DNA of 34,340 nt, taken from IMG/VR virus record IMGVR_UViG_3300030101_000627, positions 1 through 34,340 of that record; one strand, 5' to 3'. A model generated the notes under the pieces. The model was not told the DNA's origin and searched no databases. It saw only the letters and a program-made list of their open reading frames with translations. Shown in pieces: positions 28,890 through 34,340 of this stretch (its first letter is position 1; each line of letters starts with the position of its first letter). The translations under genes were made by a program, and so were the position numbers. Origin of the DNA: a virus.

Positions 28890-29049
28890 AATTTATATTT
28901 TTAATTTCATGGTCTTTTAAATCTATATTAAATTCCTCTTTAAAATTATCTTTTACTTTTTTAATATATTCCTCTTTAGATTTAGCTTCAAAAGAGTTAC
29001 CGCCAAAACTAATATCAATATCGCAATAATATGTTTTTTCTTTATTCAT
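28882..29049 (-). CDS. Tiny acidic/basic unknown protein
   Basis: A 55-residue protein (K-E-K-T-Y-Y-C-D-I-D-I-S-F-G-G-N-S-F-E-A-K) followed by a charged helix (K-E-E-Y-I-K-K-V-K-D-N-F-K-E-E-F). The beta-then-helix order looks like a small alpha/beta fold. It starts inside the last codons of the previous gene and ends in an overlap with the next. Unknown function. Confidence 0.58.
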   Translation of the reverse strand: MNKEKTYYCDIDISFGGNSFEAKSKEEYIKKVKDNFKEEFNIDLKDHEIKNINYE

Positions 29050-29188
29050 TTTTAAGTTGCTTTCTGTATTGTCTAAATTGTTTTATAGCTTCTTTTTTAG
29101 TATAAAAATAATAGACTTGCTCTATTAAATGACCCTTTATAATATCGCTTATATAGTAGCTTCCATTATGTAACCTTGTAATTGTCAT
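29042..29188 (-). CDS. Tiny unknown protein
   Basis: A 48-residue protein with a strong AGGGGG site about eight bases before its ATG, which overlaps the previous stop as ATGA. T-I-T-R-L-H-N-G-S-Y-Y-I-S-D is a beta hairpin-like start, followed by Y-T-K-K-E-A-I-K-Q-F-R-Q-Y-R-K-Q. The last part, an exposed basic helix, is common in small early phage proteins. Unknown function. Confidence 0.6.
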   Translation of the reverse strand: MTITRLHNGSYYISDIIKGHLIEQVYYFYTKKEAIKQFRQYRKQLKNE

Positions 29189-29337
29189 TTATAACCCCCT
29201 AAAAGATTTCTTAATTTATATGGCGTGATCTTTTTAGGAATTGGCAACTTATACTTGAGCCAATCGGTCCAGTATTGTTTAACCCGGTATATCTTTTTAA
29301 TAGGCACTTGATACATATTTATATTATCTTTTTTCAT
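29185..29337 (-). CDS. Tiny basic unknown protein
   Basis: A 50-residue protein with the unusual aromatic and basic stretch Y-R-V-K-Q-Y-W-T-D-W-L-K-Y-K-L-P-I-P-K-K. It begins within the last codons of the upstream gene and its stop overlaps the next start. The Trp/Tyr content is well above chance for this AT-rich DNA, which supports a real gene. Unknown function. Confidence 0.55.
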   Translation of the reverse strand: MKKDNINMYQVPIKKIYRVKQYWTDWLKYKLPIPKKITPYKLRNLLGGYK

Positions 29338-29467
29338 GGTTGTTCTTTTTTTGTTTTTTTTCTATTTTTGTTTTTATTTCATATCCATTTTCTGCTAGTA
29401 ATTCCAAAATACTATCCTCATCACAAGCAACCAATATTCCTTCTTCATTGTATATTTTATATTTCAT
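29324..29467 (-). CDS. First gene of the tiny-gene operon
   Basis: A 47-residue protein from the ATG at 29467, which has AAGAGGT six bases upstream; the frame stays open to 29506 but without support. K-Y-K-I-Y-N-E-E-G-I-L-V-A-C-D-E-D-S-I-L then E-L-L-A-E-N-G-Y-E-I forms a compact beta-helix unit, followed by a lysine-rich tail. It sits next to the repeat-rich promoter region at 29492-29604, so it is probably transcribed very early. Confidence 0.58.
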   Translation of the reverse strand: MKYKIYNEEGILVACDEDSILELLAENGYEIKTKIEKKQKKNNHEKR

Positions 29468-29491
29468 TTTACCTCTTATTTTAGTTGTTTT

Positions 29492-29604
29492 AATATATAT
29501 AGACATATTGGTTATATATTAACATGGTCAATAATGTCGCAGATGTAAATATATATAGACATTTTGGTTATGTAGTTATAAAAGTTTAAATGTCAATAAT
29601 GACA
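29492..29604. promoter_or_regulatory. Repeat-rich divergent regulatory region
   Basis: A 24-base element at 29492-29515 recurs at 29548-29571 with one mismatch (core TATATATAGACAT, then TTGGTTAT). A second element GTCAATAATG occurs at 29527-29536 and 29592-29601. The latter is part of a perfect inverted repeat, TGTCA-ATAA-TGACA (29591-29604). On the minus strand the same region contains TTGACA and TTGACC, good -35 candidates for the tiny-gene operon. The region is flanked by divergent genes, so these are likely operators or duplicated promoters. Confidence 0.5.
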
Positions 29605-29630
29605 AAAACAACTAACAATAAAAGGTAAAT

Positions 29631-30224
29631 ATGAAACCAATAAGATCAAATGAGTTAGAGCATTATAAAGAGGAAATAAATAAAAAGTTTCGATATAAAG
29701 CTCAAGCGATTGAAAGCGAAATACAGCAAGAAGCTCAAACGCTTTCAGATAAGAAAAAACCTAGCTTTCAAAAATTAGTCAAGGTTGATAAAAAAATGGC
29801 TAATTTAATTGAAGCTGAAAAAAAGTATAAAAAGCATCTAATGAATAAAGACGCTATTGAGCGTAAATTATTAGAGGATGTAAGAAAAAAAGCTAAAGAA
29901 GTTGAGGACCACTGCAACAGGGTTCGTAATGTGCGAGATTGGTCTGAAAGTTTTAGCGGTTATAGTGCAAGGCATGAAATAGACGATCAAGCTAGTAATT
30001 ACTTTATAGATCAACTTAATGACGCTTGCTACCAAGAAGCATTTAAAAGCGTTCAATCAAATCATAAGTTAAGACAAATATTAGAATCTAAAAGAGAATT
30101 GGCTTATAATATTTTATATAGTGGCGGGGATATTAACGCCATATTAAGTGAATTGGTGAAAGCGTTTAAAAGTGCTGACATTGAATATGCTGTTCCAAAC
30201 TCACTATTGCAATTAAGTAAATAA
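29631..30224 (+). CDS. Orphan coiled-coil protein
   Basis: A 197-residue protein with an AAAGGT site. Residues 10-110 form a long charged coiled coil (E-E-I-N-K-K-F-R-Y-K-A-Q-A-I-E-S, later K-K-M-A-N-L-I-E-A-E-K-K-Y). The C-terminal part is a helical domain with W-S-E-S-F-S-G-Y-S-A-R-H and L-Y-S-G-G-D-I-N-A-I-L-S-E-L. No family is recognised. It has its own upstream repeat region and a downstream terminator and uses codons such as AGC and GCG more than its neighbours, so it may be a late-acquired independent cassette. Confidence 0.65.
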   Translation: MKPIRSNELEHYKEEINKKFRYKAQAIESEIQQEAQTLSDKKKPSFQKLVKVDKKMANLIEAEKKYKKHLMNKDAIERKLLEDVRKKAKEVEDHCNRVRNVRDWSESFSGYSARHEIDDQASNYFIDQLNDACYQEAFKSVQSNHKLRQILESKRELAYNILYSGGDINAILSELVKAFKSADIEYAVPNSLLQLSK

Positions 30225-30227
30225 TAT

Positions 30228-30335
30228 ATGACTAAAAACATTGAGTTAATTATATTTGTTTTTATGATGTTTATTTGTATTGATGTATTTATGCAAGATA
30301 GCATTACAAAATATATTATTAATTTATTCTTTTAA
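30228..30335 (+). CDS. Tiny hydrophobic membrane protein
   Basis: A 35-residue protein starting three bases after the previous stop codon. A single membrane helix (I-E-L-I-I-F-V-F-M-M-F-I-C-I-D-V-F-M) is followed by a short tail. It shares the operon and terminator of the coiled-coil gene, so the two may work together. Being short and AT-rich, it could also be chance. Confidence 0.42.
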   Translation: MTKNIELIIFVFMMFICIDVFMQDSITKYIINLFF

Positions 30336-30346
30336 TAATAAACACT

Positions 30347-30384
30347 AACCCCTGATTAATTAATTTTAGTTAGGGGTTTTTTAT
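30347..30384 (+). terminator. Intrinsic terminator
   Basis: AACCCCT (30347-30353) pairs with AGGGGTT (30372-30378) around an AT-rich loop, and six T follow the G-run, continuing into TATT. It is the clearest terminator in the window and closes the two-gene unit at 29631-30335. It would insulate that unit from the late genes that start at 30680. Confidence 0.8.
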
Positions 30385-30679
30385 TGGTTTATATAAAGTT
30401 AGTATCAAGACATAGAACGACCTCTCGCAAAATCTCGCATATATAAGCGGATCACAAATTACATAGATATTAACCGAATTGTCATAGTGATAATAGAAAA
30501 TTATCAGTTGTAGAAGTGTTTTTGCCTGCGATTATCTATAGTTTTTGTTTTTATTTTTTGCCATGTAGCCAAAGTTTTAGCCGCAGCCACAACATATATA
30601 TATACCGGATTAGAGGACACCCTTACACACAGCCTTCGTTCAACTTGCCAGACCACCAATAATAAACTAGATATAGTAT
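30385..30679. other. Gene-free segment upstream of the late region
   Basis: This is 295 bases with no credible gene on either strand. It holds a perfect hairpin, TGATAAT-AGAAA-ATTATCA (30488-30506), with no T-run; a repeated TCTCGCA around 30425-30440; and a more GC-rich half (30540-30660) with TAGCCGCAGCC-like sequence. TTACACACA near 30626 is one base off a DnaA box. It is the natural place for the late promoter or a terminase cutting or binding site, but I see no convincing consensus. Confidence 0.5.
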
Positions 30680-30868
30680 ATGGATGATTTTTTAAAACAA
30701 GGTTTAGAGTCAGTATCGTTTATTGAAAAAGGCACAAACAATGTTGTAGTAGTATTTGAGGGTTTTCCTAATGAATTAGCTTCACAGTTGTTTATTACAT
30801 ATCTTATGCTTTCTATTGGTTTTGATTACGAAACAACTGATGATATGCCTAGTAAATCAATTCACTAA
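30680..30868 (+). CDS. Small acidic protein before the large terminase
   Basis: A 62-residue acidic protein (M-D-D-F-L-K-Q-G-L-E-S-V-S-F-I-E-K-G-T-N-N-V-V-V-V-F-E-G-F-P) four bases before TerL. The first half is beta-rich and the second is a hydrophobic helix (L-F-I-T-Y-L-M-L-S-I-G-F). No ribosome site is evident. No family is recognised. It may be an accessory packaging protein, judged only from position. Confidence 0.5.
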   Translation: MDDFLKQGLESVSFIEKGTNNVVVVFEGFPNELASQLFITYLMLSIGFDYETTDDMPSKSIH

Positions 30869-30871
30869 TTT

Positions 30872-32143
30872 ATGGATATAAAAATACCTTACACACCTCG
30901 TAAGCATCAAGCCTACATTCATAATCAAATAGATAAATACAGATGGAGTGTATTAGTTTGTCATAGAAGATTTGGCAAAACTGTGGCAGTTCTAAATCAT
31001 TTGATTAGATCAGCTTTAACTTCTAAGAACAAAAACCCTAGGTATGCCTACATATCACCCACCTTCAAACAATCAAAAGCTATTGCTTGGGATTATATAA
31101 AACAGTTTACAGCTAAGATACCTTACACAAAGTTCAACGAAACAGAACTGAGAGTTGATTTACCAAATGGCTCTCGTATCACCTTGCTAGGCTCAGAAAA
31201 CTCAGATGGCTTGAGGGGTATCTACCTTGATGGCTGCGTGATTGATGAGTATGCAAATGTTAATGAGAAACTATTTCCTGAGATTATCAGACCAGCACTA
31301 TCCGACAGAAAGGGGTACTGTGTTTTTATCGGTACACCACAAGGAATGAATAATAATTTTTATGAACTATACCAACACGCACAAGGTGCGGATGATTGGT
31401 TTCACTATAAAGCTAAAGCTAGCGATACGAAAATTGTCGACCAAGAGGAACTAGACAAAGCGAAAGAAGTAATGGGTGAAAAGAAGTATCTGCAAGAGTT
31501 TGAGTGTGATTGGATCGCAAACATCGAAGGTGCTATCTATGGTGATGAGATTGCAAAGCTAGATAACAAACGACAGATAACTAGAGTACCATACGATCCT
31601 AGCCTACCAGTATCAACGAGTTGGGATTTAGGAGTTTCAGATCATAGCTCAATTATATTCTTTCAACAACTAGGTAGAGCAATCAATATTATTGACTACC
31701 ATGAAGAAAGAGGTCAAGGACTACCGCACTATATTCAGATGATTAAGGAAAAAGATTACATCTACAAAGATCACTTTGCACCACACGACATCGAAGTTAC
31801 AGATTTTAGCAATGGCAAGACCCGGAGAGAGGTCGCCTATCAGTTAGGAATTAGGTTCAAGGTCGTACCTAAAATACCATTAGAAGATGGCATACACGCA
31901 ACCACCATGATCTTGCCGAGATGTTGGATTGATGTAGACCATTGCAAAAATTTAATAGATGCGTTAAGACACTATCATAGGAAGTACATCGACAAAAATA
32001 GAATGTTCAGATCGAAACCTGTACATGATTGGAGTTCGCATGCGTGTGATAGCATGAGGTATCTAGCTGTTGGACTACAAGAAATAAATGATAGACAAAT
32101 TGCTCCACAAAGTGTAGCAGATAATGAATATAGGATTATATAA
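30872..32143 (+). CDS. Large terminase subunit (packaging ATPase and nuclease)
   Basis: A 423-residue terminase. ATPase: Walker A C-H-R-R-F-G-K-T (30-37), Walker B C-V-I-D-E (122-126) and the coupling motif G-T-P-Q-G (154-158). Nuclease: T-S-W-D-L-G-V-S-D (249-257) with D252 and D257, and a third acidic residue in A-C-D-S-M-R-Y-L (391-398). The motor packages DNA through the portal and cuts it at the end. It is smaller than T7 gp19 (586 aa), so it is not of the T7 lineage proper, despite T7-like tail genes. It is the first major late gene. Confidence 0.95.
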   Translation: MDIKIPYTPRKHQAYIHNQIDKYRWSVLVCHRRFGKTVAVLNHLIRSALTSKNKNPRYAYISPTFKQSKAIAWDYIKQFTAKIPYTKFNETELRVDLPNGSRITLLGSENSDGLRGIYLDGCVIDEYANVNEKLFPEIIRPALSDRKGYCVFIGTPQGMNNNFYELYQHAQGADDWFHYKAKASDTKIVDQEELDKAKEVMGEKKYLQEFECDWIANIEGAIYGDEIAKLDNKRQITRVPYDPSLPVSTSWDLGVSDHSSIIFFQQLGRAINIIDYHEERGQGLPHYIQMIKEKDYIYKDHFAPHDIEVTDFSNGKTRREVAYQLGIRFKVVPKIPLEDGIHATTMILPRCWIDVDHCKNLIDALRHYHRKYIDKNRMFRSKPVHDWSSHACDSMRYLAVGLQEINDRQIAPQSVADNEYRII

Positions 32144-32145
32144 TT

Positions 32146-32376
32146 ATGGGATTCTTAAAACCGAAAATGCCAGCGTTGCCGCCACCTCCACCACCGCCAG
32201 AGCCGCCTAGCACAGAATTATCACCAGAGGAAAAAGAAAGAATTAAAAAAGAACAAGATGCTATTAGAAGAAAAAGAAAAGGTAGAAGATCAACTATTCT
32301 TACTGGTCCTCTTGGTATACAGGAAACAGAAGAAGATGCTTTAAATACACTATTAGGTAAGTCAGATGATTATTAA
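32146..32376 (+). CDS. Proline-rich protein with GRRSTILTG motif
   Basis: A 76-residue protein: a polyproline stretch (P-A-L-P-P-P-P-P-P-P-E-P-P), a charged helix (E-E-K-E-R-I-K-K-E-Q-D), then R-K-G-R-R-S-T-I-L-T-G-P-L-G and N-T-L-L-G. Proteins of this design lie between terminase and portal in many marine podoviruses; the function is not known. The R-R-x-T-I-L-T motif is repeated at the end of the protein at 32548, so both may bind the same partner in the head-tail vertex. Confidence 0.65.
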   Translation: MGFLKPKMPALPPPPPPPEPPSTELSPEEKERIKKEQDAIRRKRKGRRSTILTGPLGIQETEEDALNTLLGKSDDY

Positions 32377-32545
32377 AAGTTTAAAAAAAATATTTAAAAA
32401 AAAACCAACAGTAAAAAAAACTAAAAAAGTTAAGGAAGAAATTAAAATTGAAGAACCTTTAGTCTTGCAAGATAAAAATATTATTCAAGAATCTACAAAA
32501 GAAACTAAGCAAGAAACTAAATCTTCATTAACATTTGGAGTATAA
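32366..32545 (+). CDS. Small lysine-rich protein
   Basis: A 59-residue protein just under usual length cut-offs. It starts in an ATG overlapping the end of the proline-rich gene. The first 25 residues are almost all lysine and hydrophobic (I-I-K-S-L-K-K-I-F-K-K-K-P-T-V-K-K), and the rest is charged and disordered, ending S-S-L-T-F-G-V. It probably binds nucleic acid or an acidic partner. Function unknown. Confidence 0.5.
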   Translation: MIIKSLKKIFKKKPTVKKTKKVKEEIKIEEPLVLQDKNIIQESTKETKQETKSSLTFGV

Positions 32546-32547
32546 TT

Positions 32548-33153
32548 ATGGGAGCAGCATCTAGCGGAGGATCAGATAATCAAGTTTCAGGAGCAGAGGC
32601 AGTATATACTGGTGGCACTACTTACAGTTCAAGAAAAACTAAAACTGTAAATAAACAAATTGAAGATCAAAATAGAGCAAATAGAGAAAGTAGAAAATCT
32701 CCTATAACAAAATTATTTGAAGCATCACTTGTAGGTAAAGGTGCAAAAGCTATTTCAGAATCTAAATTTGTAAGAGAAAATAATTTAAAAAGAAGAAAAG
32801 CCTTTGCAACAAAAAAAGGTTTAAGAGTATCTGATATGAGTGATGATTTTATTTTATCATCAGGATTTAAAACTCAATTAGATGGATTAGGTTATTCAAA
32901 AGAACCCGGCAATGTAGGTGGAGGAAGAGATGATAACAACAATCAATCTGCTCAACCAGTTATCGTTAAAAAAAATATTGGCGGTACAGAAGTACAAACT
33001 ACTGAAGCTAAACTAGCAGAGGAAAAAGAAATTGATGATGCTTATGATATGAGAAAAACAAAACGAAGAGGTAGAAGGCAAACAATACTTACCTCTCAAA
33101 GAGGAGCTACAGGAAATCTTGTATTAGGTAAACCAACTTTATTAGGTGCGTAA
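32548..33153 (+). CDS. Unknown virion protein with C-terminal TILT motif
   Basis: A 201-residue protein, Gly/Ser/Lys-rich, with no membrane segment. A flexible start (M-G-A-A-S-S-G-G-S-D-N) leads to a helical middle (L-F-E-A-S-L-V-G-K-G-A-K-A-I) and a low-complexity Gly/Asn part. The C-terminus, K-R-R-G-R-R-Q-T-I-L-T-S-Q-R-G, then T-L-L-G-A, mirrors that of the 76-residue protein upstream. It ends within the portal start (TAATG). A head or connector assembly role is inferred from context. Confidence 0.58.
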   Translation: MGAASSGGSDNQVSGAEAVYTGGTTYSSRKTKTVNKQIEDQNRANRESRKSPITKLFEASLVGKGAKAISESKFVRENNLKRRKAFATKKGLRVSDMSDDFILSSGFKTQLDGLGYSKEPGNVGGGRDDNNNQSAQPVIVKKNIGGTEVQTTEAKLAEEKEIDDAYDMRKTKRRGRRQTILTSQRGATGNLVLGKPTLLGA

Positions 33154-34340
33154 TGGCAAAAACTGATTTAACAAAAACTATCATGGCGAGATTTGATCGC
33201 CTTAAAACTGGTAGACAAAACTGGGAAACACATTGGCAAGAAGTTGCAGACTACATGCAACCTAGAAAAGCTGATGTAACTAGAACAAGATCAAAAGGTG
33301 ATAAACGAACAGAACTTATTTTTGATTCCTCTCCAATACAAGCTGTAGAATTGTTAGCTGCATCCCTACATGGAATGTTGACTAACCCTTCTACTCCTTG
33401 GTTCTCACTTAGATATAAGGATGAAGGATTAGATTCAGATGATGAAGCAAAACTTTGGTTAGAAGGTGTAACCGATACTATGTATACAGCTTTTAATAGA
33501 TCAAACTTTCAACAAGAAATATTTGAATTGTATCATGATCTAATTACATTTGGTACTGCTGCAATGTTTATTGAAGAAGATCAAAACGATCTTTTAAAAT
33601 TTTCTACAAGACACATTAATGAAATATATATTACTGAAAATGATAAAGGTAGAATAGATACAGTATACAGAAAATTTAAAATTACACTTAGAGCTGCTGC
33701 TCAACAGTTTGGTAATAACTTATCTGAAGAAGCAAGAAACAAAGTAGAGAAAGATCCATTTGATGAAATAGATATTTTACATGCTGTATATCCAAGACAA
33801 GACTTTAATCCTAATAAAAAAGATAAACAGAACATGGAGTTTGAATCTGTTTATGTAGAATACAAAAATGGTAATGAACTATCAGTAGGTGGTTTTATGG
33901 AGTTTCCTTTTGTAGTACCAAGATATTTAAAAGCATCACATGAAATCTATGGTAGATCACCTGCAATGACAGCACTACCAGATGTGAAGATGCTAAATGA
34001 AATGTCAAAGACAACTATCAAAGCTGCACAGAAACAAGTAGACCCACCGCTATTAGTTCCTGATGATGGTTTTTTATTACCAGTTAGAACTGTACCGGGA
34101 GGACTTAACTTTTATAGATCAGGTACAAGAGATAGAATTGAACCATTAAACATTGGTGCAAACAATCCATTAGGTTTGAATATGGAAGAACAAAGAAGAA
34201 CTGCAATTAGAAATGTATTCTATGTAGATCAACTATTGTTACAACAAGGACCACAAATGACAGCAACAGAAGTCATACAAAGAAACGAAGAGAAGATGAG
34301 ATTACTTGGTCCAGTATTAGGTAGACTACAATCAGAATTA
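33153..34340 (+). CDS. Portal (head-tail connector) protein, N-terminal part
   Basis: This frame begins at ATG 33153 and runs to the window end with no stop. It continues at 1-531 once the 90 duplicated bases are removed, giving 542 residues. The start, M-A-K-T-D-L-T-K-T-I-M-A-R-F-D, then G-R-Q-N-W-E-T-H-W-Q-E-V-A-D-Y-M-Q-P-R, S-P-I-Q-A-V-E-L-L-A-A-S-L-H-G-M-L and N-P-S-T-P-W-F is typical of the podovirus head-to-tail connecting protein. Its ATG overlaps the previous stop (TAATG), so it is tightly coupled. Confidence 0.94.
   Translation, partial: MAKTDLTKTIMARFDRLKTGRQNWETHWQEVADYMQPRKADVTRTRSKGDKRTELIFDSSPIQAVELLAASLHGMLTNPSTPWFSLRYKDEGLDSDDEAKLWLEGVTDTMYTAFNRSNFQQEIFELYHDLITFGTAAMFIEEDQNDLLKFSTRHINEIYITENDKGRIDTVYRKFKITLRAAAQQFGNNLSEEARNKVEKDPFDEIDILHAVYPRQDFNPNKKDKQNMEFESVYVEYKNGNELSVGGFMEFPFVVPRYLKASHEIYGRSPAMTALPDVKMLNEMSKTTIKAAQKQVDPPLLVPDDGFLLPVRTVPGGLNFYRSGTRDRIEPLNIGANNPLGLNMEEQRRTAIRNVFYVDQLLLQQGPQMTATEVIQRNEEKMRLLGPVLGRLQSEL
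34251..34340 (+). repeat. 90-base repeat of the window start (circular closure)
   Basis: Bases 34251-34340 equal bases 1-90 without a difference, and both copies read in the portal frame. A natural terminal repeat is unlikely in the middle of a head gene. It is the usual overlap left when an assembler closes a circle or a circularly permuted genome. The unique length is therefore 34,250 bases. Confidence 0.95.

Noticed and set aside
30488-30506. Second terminator upstream of the late genes
   Set aside because: The perfect hairpin is AT-rich and is not followed by a run of T.

Overview
The window reads as the whole genome of a small, AT-rich, lytic-type podovirus of a marine bacterium. Bases 1-90 are repeated exactly at 34251-34340, inside one gene (the portal), so this is a circularly closed contig of 34,250 unique bases cut open at an arbitrary point. 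Virion genes follow the order of T7-like podoviruses: large terminase, portal, scaffold, capsid, two tail-tube proteins, internal virion proteins resembling gp13 to gp16, and a gp17-like fibre. Many small proteins resemble ones I associate with marine phages, and the gene set resembles pelagiphages of the HTVC010P kind. A SAR11-like host is therefore my best guess, but it is inference. I find no integrase, RNA polymerase, DNA polymerase, primase, helicase, tRNA or CRISPR array.

Layout. (1) 30680-34340 joined to 1-22846, plus strand: the late region. It runs from terminase and head genes to tail, internal proteins, fibre gp17, an array of further fibre or adhesin genes each followed by a small acidic protein, a lysis region (M15 peptidase, holin, small membrane proteins), and a run of tiny lysine/arginine-rich proteins. 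(2) 25890-22839, minus strand: a replication/recombination operon with a RecB-like PD-(D/E)XK exonuclease, an ERF-type annealing protein, an SSB-like candidate, a DUF6378-like protein, two small unknowns and a stand-alone DnaA domain IV protein. (3) 25997-28353, plus strand: a divergent early operon with a Cro-like repressor, small unknowns, a winged-helix replication initiator carrying repeats inside its gene, an HGG zinc-motif protein and the small terminase. (4) 28392-28535: phased 24-bp repeats. (5) 29467-28530, minus strand: six tiny overlapping genes. (6) 29492-30384: a repeat-rich regulatory region, an orphan coiled-coil gene, a tiny membrane gene and an intrinsic terminator. (7) 30385-30679: the longest stretch without a gene.

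How it may work. With no polymerase of its own, the phage must use host replication and transcription enzymes. The winged-helix initiator, its internal repeats and the DnaA-box-binding protein look like a kit for capturing or redirecting host replication, while exonuclease plus ERF would join genomes for packaging. The most unusual features are the DnaA domain IV protein, the repeats inside the initiator gene, the phased 24-bp array beside the small terminase, and an apparent complete absence of CCWGG from the genome, with every Pro-Gly pair I found encoded as CCS-GGN.
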